A stretch of 64,000 nt of DNA from Lysobacter spongiicola DSM 21749 (lineage in GTDB: Bacteria > Pseudomonadota > Gammaproteobacteria > Xanthomonadales > Xanthomonadaceae): the NCBI RefSeq assembly GCF_900167055.1, contig NZ_FUXP01000005.1, forward strand, positions 149,215 through 213,214, given 5' to 3'. Each line of letters opens with the position of its first letter. Position 1 is the first letter of the stretch. Both the position numbers and the translations under genes were made by a program. Shown piece after piece: positions 56,679 through 63,776 of the stretch. Under the pieces are notes generated by a model, which was given only the letters and a program-made list of their open reading frames with translations, did not search any database and was not told where the DNA came from.

Positions 56679-56702
56679 GGCCGAGGCCCGTCGTGCCGAC
56701 AG

Positions 56703-57065
56703 TCACGCTCTGTTCCTTGCCGCCTCCAGCGCCATTGGCAAGTAGCCGGCCAGGCATTTTGCCTGAATGTCTTTCACACCATGCAGCTTCAGATGCCTGC
56801 GGCGTTTGCCGCCCCCTTCGAGATGGCCCAGAGCGTCCGGCATGTCCGCGCCACTGCCGAACTCCACCGATACATGCCCGGTGTAGGCAAACACCCCGCA
56901 GAACGGCACGCCCGAAGAAAACATGATGCCGCCGTACTTCACTTCTTCCGATACCGGCCCAATGGTCTTGCCCATGAGTGCGCGAACAGCCTCTACCAGC
57001 GTGAGCTGCTCCTCACCAAGCAGGCGGATGTCGTCCAACAGCGCTTCGACGGACTTGTTGGTCAT
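56703..57065 (-). CDS. DUF1801 domain protein
   Basis: A 120-residue soluble protein of the DUF1801/YdhG-like fold: VRALMGKTIGPVSEEVKYGGIMFSSGVPFCGVFAYTGHVSVEFGSGADM carries the typical EE-x-KYG and phenyl-rich strands, and the C-terminus has RRHLKLHGVKDI. Family members are small phosphate- or metabolite-binding-like proteins of unknown role. The start MTNKSVEALLDDIR is at the first ATG. Same strand and 23 bp from the GNAT gene. Confidence 0.85.
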   Translation of the reverse strand: MTNKSVEALLDDIRLLGEEQLTLVEAVRALMGKTIGPVSEEVKYGGIMFSSGVPFCGVFAYTGHVSVEFGSGADMPDALGHLEGGGKRRRHLKLHGVKDIQAKCLAGYLPMALEAARNRA

Positions 57066-57088
57066 GGAATCACTCGGGCATCAATCCA

Positions 57089-57610
57089 TCACGGGCCAGG
57101 CGCCGGCACCACATACCGTTGAACCCTCGCCCCGGCATCCCCGGCCGAGGTCTCGGAATGCAATACCCCGCCGTTGGCCAGGATCATACGCACGGACGCC
57201 TCGTTGCCCTTGTGGCAATGGATGTGCACGTCGTCCAACCCGATCTTCCGTGCCTCCCGGAGGGTAAGGGCCAACAACGTCTTCCCGAGGCCGCGCCCCC
57301 TGTAAGACGGGCGGATCCCGAGCCCGATGTGTCCCCCGCACTCCGCGAGTGCCTTGCTGAGATGGTGCCGCACGCTGGAGACACCGATCAGCTCGCCGCC
57401 CTCCACCAACCAATGGGTCGAGGTGCGCACATAGCCGCTGGGCACCCGGAGTCCGGCTGCAAAGTCGCGAAGACGCTCCAGCAGTGCGCTGAAGTCCCCG
57501 TGCGGAAGATCCATCTGAAACGGATAGCGCTCTTCCGACCCCAGCTCCGCAATGTAGTCGCGGTAGCTGCCCTCGTACCCCGGGCCTGGTAAAACCACCG
57601 CTGCCGTCAT
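57089..57610 (-). CDS. GNAT-family N-acetyltransferase
   Basis: A 173-residue acyl-CoA-dependent acyltransferase. Motif A is IGLGIRPSYRGRGLGKTLLAL with the acetyl-CoA pyrophosphate loop (RGRGLG), followed by GLDDVHIHCHKGNEASVRMILANGG. The GEL(I)GVSSVRHHLSK segment is also typical. Substrate unknown. Start at MTAAVVLPGPG; the longer upstream frame has no homology. Confidence 0.87.
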   Translation of the reverse strand: MTAAVVLPGPGYEGSYRDYIAELGSEERYPFQMDLPHGDFSALLERLRDFAAGLRVPSGYVRTSTHWLVEGGELIGVSSVRHHLSKALAECGGHIGLGIRPSYRGRGLGKTLLALTLREARKIGLDDVHIHCHKGNEASVRMILANGGVLHSETSAGDAGARVQRYVVPAPGP

Positions 57611-57742
57611 GACGCATCCATCTGATTGAACCGCCCCGGATCGAGTGGCGGTGCTTCCTGCTGCGACCCGGGCGCCCGGTTCACGGCGCCCTAGCAACCG
57701 GGGAGGCATGCTTTTTTCCCCAACAATTGCGAGGTCCGCCTC

Positions 57743-58165
57743 ATGCGCAAGCTCATTGTTCTCTCCGCCGGCATGATCGCCGCAGGCACTGTCGCCGCAC
57801 AATCACCCGACCTGACGCGGGATCAGGCCCAGGCCAAACTGACGGCGGCGGGCTATGAGAGCGTCCGCGACCTCAAGATGGACGATGGCTTCTGGGAGGC
57901 GGACGCCCGCCGCGCCGACGGCCGCTGGATCGACGTACGCGTGCACCCGGCCAGCGGCAAGGTCTACGCCGAGGACACTACTGCAAAACTCGACGCCGAG
58001 GCTGTTGGCCGCAAGCTCACCGCGGCCGGCTACACCAATGTGCGCGACATCGACTTCGACGACGGCGTCTGGACGGCCGACGCACGTACCCGGGACGGGG
58101 CCGAAGTCGACCTGGCCGTTGATCCGGACGATGGGACGGTCCTGGTGGAACACCCCGACGACTGA
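57743..58165 (+). CDS. Secreted tandem PepSY-like protein
   Basis: A 140-residue exported protein with a signal peptide (IVLSAGMIAAGTVAAQ). Two copies of a 55-60-residue unit follow: KLTAAGYESVRDLKMDDGFWEADARRADG and KLTAAGYTNVRDIDFDDGVWTADARTRDG, each resembling the PepSY/YpeB fold. Each copy ends with a VHPASGKV or VDPDDGTV turn. PepSY proteins often inhibit peptidases or bind cofactors in the envelope; here the role is unknown. The only plus-strand gene between 55 and 63 kb. Confidence 0.82.
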   Translation: MRKLIVLSAGMIAAGTVAAQSPDLTRDQAQAKLTAAGYESVRDLKMDDGFWEADARRADGRWIDVRVHPASGKVYAEDTTAKLDAEAVGRKLTAAGYTNVRDIDFDDGVWTADARTRDGAEVDLAVDPDDGTVLVEHPDD

Positions 58166-58199
58166 AGCCCCTGGTGGGCGGCCCAGCCGCCCCAAGGCC

Positions 58200-58715
58200 C
58201 TAGCCAAGTCGCTTGAAGTACAGCACCGTCGCCTGGAGCCGCCCGTCGGGCGCGGCTGCGAAGTCGGGGATCTCGCCCGCCCTGCTCCACCCCAGCTTGC
58301 GGTAGACCGTTTCCGCAGCCGACCCCTTCTGGGTGTCGAGCACCAGCAGTGTCCGCCCGGCATGTACGGCGAATGATTCGAGCGCCGCCATCAAGCGCGA
58401 GGCGATGCCCCTACCCCGGCAGTCACCGAGCACGAACAGCTTCTGGACCTCCGCCCGGTGCTTCCCGTTCTCCTTCCCGCAGAGGGCTAGCTGCACCGAG
58501 CCGACCACCCTGCCCTGCTCTTCGGCGACCCATACCACCAGCCCGGGCCCGATCGACCCGAGCGTGTCGCGCCAGTATTCGGCGGCCGCCGAAGGTGCCA
58601 GCGGCGCGAGGAATCCCACGGACGCACCACCGTCAACGCTGTCGGCCAGCAATCCGCACAGGTCCGGCAGCAGTTCGTTGTTGTCTTGGCCATCGAGTGG
58701 CCGAATGGTGATCAA
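58200..58715 (-). CDS. GNAT-family N-acetyltransferase
   Basis: A 171-residue acetyltransferase beginning MITIRPLDGQDNNELLPDL. The acetyl-CoA motif reads VQKLFVLGDCRGRGIASRLMAALE, followed by LVLDTQKGSAAETVYRKLGWSRAGEIPDFA, which resembles GNATs acting on small amines or antibiotics. Distinct from the GNAT at 57.1 kb. The start at 58715 gives the family N-terminus. Converges with the PepSY-like gene with 34 bp between. Confidence 0.87.
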   Translation of the reverse strand: MITIRPLDGQDNNELLPDLCGLLADSVDGGASVGFLAPLAPSAAAEYWRDTLGSIGPGLVVWVAEEQGRVVGSVQLALCGKENGKHRAEVQKLFVLGDCRGRGIASRLMAALESFAVHAGRTLLVLDTQKGSAAETVYRKLGWSRAGEIPDFAAAPDGRLQATVLYFKRLG

Positions 58716-58733
58716 TCCCGGGTACTCCGTGTG

Positions 58734-58967
58734 CTACTTGCGCATCAGGCGCGGGTGGTTCGCCGGATCGAAATAGAGCTTGCCATCCTTGGCCATGGAC
58801 CATGGATTGGTGAGCTCCTGCTCGACTGGCAACGTGTCGTCCTTGCCGCTAGGGATGAGCTGGCGGACCGCCCGCCTCAGCTTGCGGTGGGACGCCTGTT
58901 TGTCGTCCTTCTCCGAGCCGGCGGCAGCTGCTCCCGCGATCGGTGTTTTCCGCTTGGAGCGCGTCAT
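58734..58967 (-). CDS. Small basic conserved hypothetical protein
   Basis: A 77-residue basic protein: MTRSKRKTPIAGAAAAGSEKDDKQASHRKLRRAVRQLI... followed by PVEQELTNPWSMAKDGKLYFDPANHPRLMRK. The second half is reminiscent of small proteins found next to transferase genes in proteobacteria, with conserved N-PW and K-YF positions. No function known. It lies 18 bp upstream of the GNAT gene on the same strand, so they are probably one transcript. Confidence 0.65.
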   Translation of the reverse strand: MTRSKRKTPIAGAAAAGSEKDDKQASHRKLRRAVRQLIPSGKDDTLPVEQELTNPWSMAKDGKLYFDPANHPRLMRK

Positions 58968-59007
58968 CCTAGCCAGCGCCAGCCGGTCGAGGCATTCAGA
59001 TCAGACA

Positions 59008-59415
59008 TCAGGCGCCACCCTGTTCCTCGGCGAACTGTGCAAAAACCTGCTCTCCGGTCAGAATGGCCGTTTCATTGGCAAGTGCGTAGTAGCCGGGCTT
59101 CTCGTCAATGAAGATCTGGCTGGTCACCTCGAAGTCCTGGTCCTGGAACAGCCCTGCCGGCAGGACGTACTCGTCCGAAGGCAGCAGGTGATAGAAGAGG
59201 TGGGTGCCGCAGGTGGGGCAGAAACCCCGCTCGGCCCACTCCGAAGAGCGGTACGTGGCTGGCGCCTGCCCCGAAAAGGTGACACCCGACCGGCAGTGAA
59301 CGGCCAGCATCGGACCACCGCCCCAACGCCGGCACATGGAGCAATGGCATACACCGACCCCGGCCTCTGCGGGGGCCGAAACGGTGATTGAGTTGCACAA
59401 GCATGAGCCTTCCAC
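59008..59415 (-). CDS. GFA-family zinc protein (glutathione-dependent formaldehyde-activating enzyme-like)
   Basis: A 135-residue protein of the GFA/CENP-V fold. Zinc ligands: GSCLC near the N-terminus, CHCSMCRRW, and FCPTCGTHL. Despite the family name, most members have unknown reactions. GTG at 59415 (VEGSCLCNS) is chosen because AAGGAGG lies 6 bp upstream and the family starts here; no ATG is suitable. Same strand as the hypothetical protein 40 bp downstream. Confidence 0.85.
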   Translation of the reverse strand: MEGSCLCNSITVSAPAEAGVGVCHCSMCRRWGGGPMLAVHCRSGVTFSGQAPATYRSSEWAERGFCPTCGTHLFYHLLPSDEYVLPAGLFQDQDFEVTSQIFIDEKPGYYALANETAILTGEQVFAQFAEEQGGA

Positions 59416-59543
59416 GGGCTTCCTCCTTGATTCGTTTCGCCAGTTCTTGCCAACGAACGCCTGCGACAGGGACTCTCGACCATGACACCCGATGATGACA
59501 ACACCCCGCCCGCGGGACGCATGGGCGCGCAACGCCGGCAGAG

Positions 59544-60257
59544 TCAGGGCTGCAGGCTTTCAGGTGTCTCCAGTTGTTGACCATGCGCAGCTGACCATCG
59601 CAATGCCGGGACCACCCACTGCGGAAGCGGCCGGTACAGGAATCCGTGCCCCAACCCGGTCGCCAAGCGCACTTCGTCGAAAGAGCTGATGCCGCGCTTG
59701 CCTGCTACGACCGACTTGCAACTCTGGCCATACACGTCGCTTTCCTCGTAGATCGAAAGCACGTGGCCGTGGAGGTCGGGATCGAGCTCTTCCTTGACCC
59801 AGTCATTGCACGCCCCCAGAAGCACGAACCTGAGCGAGCGGTTCTCCATCGCGGCCGATGCCCGCATCGCGATCACCGATCCGAGCGAAGCGCCAACGAT
59901 GGTGATGTCTTCCGCCGCCACGCCCGATCCCAACAACCCGCGGACGAGGGCGGCGACCTCTTCGGCGGCAACCGTGGTGTCGGACTCTCCCGTGCGAATG
60001 GGTGCATGGACCCGAGCACCACCTTCCCCCAGCGCCCCGACGATCTCATCGAACTCGTACGGGCCGTACTCGGGACTGACTGCGTTCCTGCCCTGCTGCT
60101 GCACGATCTTGCCGTGGAGGTACACGACGTGCGGCTTGCCCACGGCATCGGCGACGCCAACGGCCCGGTCATGCTCCTGTTGCTGGGCTGAGAGCATGGG
60201 TACGCTCGAGGCCAGTATCAGCAACACCAGCAAAGATGCCCGCCCGGAAACGCTCAT
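59544..60257 (-). CDS. Secreted alpha/beta hydrolase
   Basis: A 237-residue exported protein: signal peptide (SLLVLLILASSVPMLSAQ), oxyanion region VVYLHGKIVQ, nucleophile elbow GASLGS, and catalytic His in LGHGFLYRP. Similar to small secreted esterases of the alpha/beta superfamily; substrate unknown. Its ATG overlaps the stop of the upstream VOC gene in ATGA, so the two are coupled. About 128 bp of non-coding DNA separate it from the GFA gene. Confidence 0.8.
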   Translation of the reverse strand: MSVSGRASLLVLLILASSVPMLSAQQQEHDRAVGVADAVGKPHVVYLHGKIVQQQGRNAVSPEYGPYEFDEIVGALGEGGARVHAPIRTGESDTTVAAEEVAALVRGLLGSGVAAEDITIVGASLGSVIAMRASAAMENRSLRFVLLGACNDWVKEELDPDLHGHVLSIYEESDVYGQSCKSVVAGKRGISSFDEVRLATGLGHGFLYRPLPQWVVPALRWSAAHGQQLETPESLQP

Positions 60258-60643
60258 TTCGCCGAGGTCTCGCGCACTTGGAAAATGTTGCCTTCCGGAT
60301 CATAGGCGTTGCGCACGACGAACCCCGCCCCCTGCCATTGCTCGCTCATGACCTCGCCGCCCATTGCAAACGCGGCTTCTCCCGCGACAGCAAGGCTGGG
60401 GACGGTGCAAAAGAACTTGATCGCGGCGTCGTCGCGAAGCTCGGGCGGAACGCTAATCACGACCCGGGGGGCCACTTCCGGAGGCATTGCATGGACGATG
60501 ATCTGCAGGTCCGGCGAACGAAGCACCACCATATGATCGTTTTGATGAACAACCGCCGCGCCCAGAACGGACTCATAAAAGCGAGCAAGAAGCTGAGGGT
60601 TCTTGGCGTAGATGAATACGCCGGCGCGAGCTGGTGCAGACAC
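60254..60643 (-). CDS. VOC-family (glyoxalase-like) protein
   Basis: A 129-residue vicinal-oxygen-chelate protein with two beta-alpha-beta-beta-beta units: FIYAKNPQLLARFYESVLGAAVVHQNDHMVVLRS and EVMSEQWQGAGFVVRNAYDPEGNIFQVRE, the last being the typical DPEGN-Q-E. Metal-binding positions are only partly conserved, so activity cannot be assigned; binding of a drug such as bleomycin is another family role. Coupled to the secreted hydrolase by ATGA. The 123 bp to the next gene hold nothing recognised. Confidence 0.85.
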   Translation of the reverse strand: MSAPARAGVFIYAKNPQLLARFYESVLGAAVVHQNDHMVVLRSPDLQIIVHAMPPEVAPRVVISVPPELRDDAAIKFFCTVPSLAVAGEAAFAMGGEVMSEQWQGAGFVVRNAYDPEGNIFQVRETSAK

Positions 60644-60766
60644 GACGACCCCTTGGTTCTCGATCCGCTGGCAACAATTGCCTTTTTTGCGACCTGGGGC
60701 AACTGCAAGAGACGCTAGGAGCTGGCTGCTTCGTCCAGCCCGCTGATGGAGCCGGGCACTGTCCCG

Positions 60767-61186
60767 TCAAAGATATGGGTCGACAAAGCCGGTGTACGCC
60801 TGCAAAGCCGCCAGATTTCGACGTGCGCGGCGCTGGCTCAGAACCTGTCCCAGAGCTGCACCAAAAGTAATTGCCGCGCCCGAGCAGGCGATTGCCAAAA
60901 CGTTGTGTCGGAAGATCGAAGCCAGCGCGGCGGGATCAACGGGCGCTGCAATGCGATAGAGAAGATAAACGACCGTACACCAAAGCACCGCCCAAAGCAG
61001 AAGCGCTGGTACCACGAACCCGCGCTGCGCTACCCACCCACCGGCAAAGGCGGCAGCTAGCGCCGCAATGATGGAAGGTGGATTCCCGTATATCGATTGC
61101 CCGGCACCGAAGGTGAGCATCAGCTTTTCGGCAGAGAACTGGATCAAGATCATGACTGCCAGCCCGAGCAGGATTCGCTTTTTCAT
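60767..61186 (-). CDS. Membrane hypothetical protein
   Basis: A 139-residue protein, MKKRILLGLAVMILIQFSAEKLMLTF, with four hydrophobic helices (about 5-22, 37-55, 60-80 and 97-118) and a basic end. I do not recognise the family; small four-helix proteins of this kind are frequent in integron cassettes. An extra ATG 3 bp upstream could be the start. Preceded by an attC-like sequence at 61,219-61,260, so it may be a former cassette gene. Confidence 0.65.
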   Translation of the reverse strand: MKKRILLGLAVMILIQFSAEKLMLTFGAGQSIYGNPPSIIAALAAAFAGGWVAQRGFVVPALLLWAVLWCTVVYLLYRIAAPVDPAALASIFRHNVLAIACSGAAITFGAALGQVLSQRRARRNLAALQAYTGFVDPYL

Positions 61187-61218
61187 CATACGAGTTGCCC
61201 CAGCAACTTGAGGTCCAG

Positions 61219-61260
61219 GTCAAGCCGAACCGCGGGGCGGCTGCGGCTTACATGAATTGC
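61219..61260 (-). repeat. Degenerate attC-like site
   Basis: On the minus strand GCAATTCATGTAAGCCG faces CGGTTCGGCTTGACC. This repeats the paired AAGCCG...CGGCTT arms and the CAATTCAT of attC sites, but the core (GTTRRRY) is not clear. It lies between the 51-residue gene and the membrane gene downstream, as expected for a decayed cassette boundary. Confidence 0.45.
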
Positions 61261-61350
61261 GAGCGCCGACGGTCTAGCTGCTATCCATGTCTTTGTTGGC
61301 GCGCTGCCGAGTGCACAAGCGCTTTGAAACATACGACAAGAGCGTACCAT

Positions 61351-61506
61351 TTAGTCCACATGCTCAGCATCTAGTGCGGCGTCTGTTGCCGCTGCTTCCT
61401 GCCCGACTCCATAGATGGTCCCGCGCCCGTACCAGAGAGCCAGAAATACCGCTGCGACTGTAAGCAGCCAGAGGGTGCGCTTAGAAATCTTTACGGTGAG
61501 TTCCAT
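61351..61506 (-). CDS. Small single-pass membrane protein (51 aa)
   Basis: A 51-residue frame: MELTVKISKRTLWLLTVAAV..., with one helix (LWLLTVAAVFLALWY), positive charges before it and an acidic end. Charge distribution gives an inside N-terminus. The ribosome site is weak (GGAAC 6 bp upstream), so it is only probable. It lies 33 bp after the next small membrane gene on the same strand, between two attC-type sites, and may be part of the same cassette. Confidence 0.5.
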   Translation of the reverse strand: MELTVKISKRTLWLLTVAAVFLALWYGRGTIYGVGQEAAATDAALDAEHVD

Positions 61507-61539
61507 GTCTGTTCCGAGCTCGAGATCAGTGGCCTGACA

Positions 61540-61752
61540 CTAGATCCGCTGAATGGCACAGCCGAGCTTGTAGGCCCAGTAGGTGGCAATGGAAGCTGCC
61601 AATAGCCCGGCTGCAACAGACCACGCAACTGCACCGAGATACGACGCATCGTCTCCGTGCCGAAGCCACTCCAGAAGCACCAATGTTGCGCACGCGACCG
61701 CGAATACCACGGTGAAACGCCGTAACCAAAACCTGAAAAGAGCCATGGGCAT
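61540..61752 (-). CDS. Small membrane protein in cassette region
   Basis: A 70-residue protein with two hydrophobic helices (FTVVFAVACATLVLLEWL and YLGAVAWSVAAGLLAASIATYWAY) joined by HGDDAS. AAGGAGG lies 3 bp before the ATG at 61752 and 9 bp before the ATG at 61746; the latter spacing is better, giving 68 residues. It begins about 25-30 bp after an attC, as cassette genes do. Function unknown. Confidence 0.65.
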   Translation of the reverse strand: MPMALFRFWLRRFTVVFAVACATLVLLEWLRHGDDASYLGAVAWSVAAGLLAASIATYWAYKLGCAIQRI

Positions 61753-61773
61753 CGACCTCCTTCCCGAAGGGCT

Positions 61774-61830
61774 TGTCACCGGAGTTAGGCCGCGCCACGA
61801 AGTGGCGTCGGCTTGGGCGAATTGTTATCC
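61774..61830 (-). repeat. Integron attC site (attC A)
   Basis: On the minus strand the site reads GGATAACAATTCGCCCAAGC followed by CGACGCC-ACTTC-GTGGCG and CGGCCTAACTCCGG. It matches the well-known aadA7/xanthomonad attC family at nearly every arm position, forming a hairpin with the loop ACTTCGT. The right core is altered (GTGACAAG instead of GTTAG). The last 15 codons and stop of the gene upstream lie in it. Confidence 0.82.
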
Positions 61831-62363
61831 GCCACCCCGTGTTGCCGTGCGAGCCGATACAGCAATACGCGGTGGAGAACAGCCAACGCGATGATGGGAT
61901 ACACGGCCGCAAGGTACCGGTCGCCACGGTAACTGATGGACACGACCAAAGCCAAAGCGGTGGCCGCCAAGAGCCAGAGCGAGGCCCGGAATACTGGAGC
62001 CCGTGGAGCGGACCAGGCCGCGACGAAACCCGCGCGCGAGCCCAGGGTCGTGATGACCCCGACCGTGAGCATGATGATGAAGATGGCTGATTCTCGCAGC
62101 GCGTCATAGAGCTGCAAGAACCACCACTGGTGCGAGAAGAAGGCGAGCCCACCCAGGAGGAGATACAGATTGGCCGACAGCACGAGCCGACTGGCCGGAC
62201 GCGGCTGGGGCAGGACGATGGCGAGCTGAATGACTGCGGCGACGGAGGCCAGTTGAAAAGCATCCTGCCACCGCAGCTCATCCGGTGCGCCTTGCCAGAA
62301 CGCGTAGGTCGCGAAAAGTGACAAGGGCAGGAACTGGATAAGAGCGAAAATCCATTTCGGCAT
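61785..62363 (-). CDS. Cassette-encoded membrane protein
   Basis: A 192-residue protein with about six hydrophobic helices (WIFALIQFLPLSLFATYAF, FQLASVAAVIQLAIVLP, NLYLLLGGLAFFSHQWWF, AIFIIMLTVGVITTL, LWLLAATALALVVSI and YPIIALAVLHRVLLY). The last residues NNSPKPTPLRGAA are encoded by attC A; this ending is a hallmark of integron cassette genes of this attC type. MPKWIFALIQ is chosen as start, 22 bp after the other attC; the ribosome site is weak. Function unknown. Confidence 0.75.
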   Translation of the reverse strand: MPKWIFALIQFLPLSLFATYAFWQGAPDELRWQDAFQLASVAAVIQLAIVLPQPRPASRLVLSANLYLLLGGLAFFSHQWWFLQLYDALRESAIFIIMLTVGVITTLGSRAGFVAAWSAPRAPVFRASLWLLAATALALVVSISYRGDRYLAAVYPIIALAVLHRVLLYRLARQHGVADNNSPKPTPLRGAA

Positions 62364-62384
62364 ACAAGGCGACCTTTCCGCGGT

Positions 62385-62427
62385 GGCTAACGCCTGAATT
62401 AAGCCGCGCCGCGAAGCGGCGGGGACT
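62385..62427 (-). repeat. Right half of attC site B, split by an IS3 element
   Basis: On the minus strand CCGCCGCTTCGCGGCGCGGC followed by TTAATTCAGGCGTTAGCC is a well-preserved attC right half with core GTTAGCC. Its frame would give the cassette-type ending PPLRGAA and stop. The other half (GTCCAAGCCGACGC, 63,662-63,683) is on the far side of the IS element. With the duplication ACT removed, the two halves rejoin, leaving about 11 extra bases in the loop. Confidence 0.8.
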
Positions 62428-62454
62428 TCCTTCGAAAAAGTGGACACCCATCGG

Positions 62455-63337
62455 TTAGGCGCATTTGCGCTCGAAGTCCGCAGGTGATTGATACCCCAGC
62501 GCCGAGTGTAGACGCCGGTCGTTATAGAAGTCGACGTAGCGGTGGATGGCCTGGCACAGGGCCTGATCGCTGTCGAAGCTGTGCCGGTGGTACATGTCGG
62601 ACTTCATCGATTTGTTCCATGACTCCATGTGCGCGTTGTCGGTCATCCGACGGGGTCGGTTGGCTGACTGGACCAGGCCGTTTCGTTGCAGCTTGCGCTT
62701 GAAGTCGCCCGCCAGGAACTCGATGCCGCGATCGGTATGGAACACCGTCCCCGGCCCGGGCTTGCGAAGACGCAGGGCTGCAGCCAATGCGCGCCGGGTC
62801 AACGCCGTCGTCCGGTCCGCTCCCAGTGACCAACTCAGCAGCCGGCGCGAATGCCGATCCATTACCGTGGCCAGGTAACGCCAATGGCCACGCACCTTCA
62901 AGTACGTCACGTCCGCGACCCACAGCTGGTCCGGACACGTGGGCTCGATCGCGTGCGCGCGACTCTCGACGCTGGACAGGAAGCGCTTCAACCCGGGCCG
63001 CTGCCGGTATAACCGCGCCGAACACGCGCGGACATTGTGCTCCCGCATCAGCCGCTCGATCCGACGACGGCCCACCACCTCGCCCTGGTGGCGCAAGGCC
63101 GCGTGGATGCGGGGGCTGCCATAGGTCTGGTGGCTGTCGCCATGGACGGCGCGGATCTTCTGCAACAGTTGCCCGTCATCACGCATGCGCTGGCTGGGCG
63201 CCGCACCCAGGCGTAATAGCCCGAAGCGCTGACCTCATGGAGGCGGCACATCGTCCTCACCGGGTACGTTTCCTGGTGGTGCTCGATGAAGGCAAAGACT
63301 TCGCTTTTCGAGTGGAAGTGAACGCGATGGCTTTTTT
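62455..63337 (-). pseudogene. IS3-family transposase OrfB, frameshifted
   Basis: DDE transposase. The upstream part reads [37 protein letters not shown] in one frame; the rest from [20 protein letters not shown] (62,455-63,186) is in another, so a base is missing near 63,188. The catalytic triad is intact in the second part: Asp in WVADVTYLK, Asp in FHTDRGIEF and Glu in NAHMESWNK. Normally OrfB would be made as OrfAB by -1 slippage at 63,332-63,338. Confidence 0.85.
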
Positions 63338-63613
63338 TAAAAGGTCATGCTCCAGCTTCAGTTGCTCGTACTTGCGCTGCACTTCGCGCAGCGCCTTGAG
63401 CTCCGCCGCTACGGCCTTGTCCACTTCGATGCCCTTGGTCACGATCAGTCCCTCGCGTGCAAGCCTGCGCCAACGGGACAGCATGAAAGGATGGATGTAA
63501 AGCGACGTGGCGACGTCGCCCACCGACACACCCGGCAGCTGACTCAGCCGGACGGCGGTGGCCTTGAAGGCATCGCTGTAGCGGTAGGTGGTTCTGGGGC
63601 CGGGCTTTGCCAT
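63257..63613 (-). CDS. IS3-family transposase OrfA
   Basis: A 118-residue DNA-binding subunit with an HTH (YSDAFKATAVRLSQLPGVSVGDVATSLYIHPFMLSRWRRL) and a leucine-zipper helix (VAAELKALREVQRKYEQLKLEHDLLKKAI). The AAAAAAAG run near its end is the -1 frameshift signal to orfB. ATG at 63613 has AGGAG 8 bp upstream; an in-frame GTG lies 9 bp earlier. Confidence 0.9.
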   Translation of the reverse strand: MAKPGPRTTYRYSDAFKATAVRLSQLPGVSVGDVATSLYIHPFMLSRWRRLAREGLIVTKGIEVDKAVAAELKALREVQRKYEQLKLEHDLLKKAIAFTSTRKAKSLPSSSTTRKRTR

Positions 63614-63690
63614 GAAAGACACTCCTGATGGTTAGATCAGGGTGTCCACTGAACCGAAGGAACTACCGCGTCGGCTTGGACGAGTAAAAA

Positions 63691-63776
63691 GGAGACTTCC
63701 CCTCCGACGGCATCGCCGTTCGGCCTCGAGGGCCATGATTGGGTTGCGACTCAATCAACGCAGAGGAGAAGTCTCC
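63691..63776 (+). promoter_or_regulatory. Inverted repeat covering the transposase ribosome site
   Basis: GGAGACTTCCCCTC (63,691-63,704) and GAGGAGAAGTCTCC (63,763-63,776) are complementary in 13 of 14 positions with 58 bp between. The second arm contains the Shine-Dalgarno sequence GAGGAG and ends directly before the ATG, so pairing would hide the start site. It could also be part of a structured non-coding RNA of the element. Confidence 0.6.

Larger units (their letters stand above)
62428..63661. mobile_element. IS3-family insertion sequence (1234 bp)
   Basis: The ends TCCTTCG...GTGGACACCC (62,428-62,449) and its inverse at 63,640-63,661 match in 18 of 22 positions. A 3-bp ACT lies directly outside both ends (62,425-62,427 and 63,662-63,664), the target duplication. 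The element carries orfA and orfB on the minus strand with an A7 slippery site between. It sits inside an attC. orfB is frameshifted, so this copy is probably not autonomous. Confidence 0.92.

Noticed and set aside
56703..60643. Toxin-antitoxin or defence island made of GNAT, small basic protein and GFA genes
   Set aside because: The GNATs are not of the TacT type next to a DUF1778/RHH antitoxin, and no nuclease, helicase or reverse transcriptase is present.
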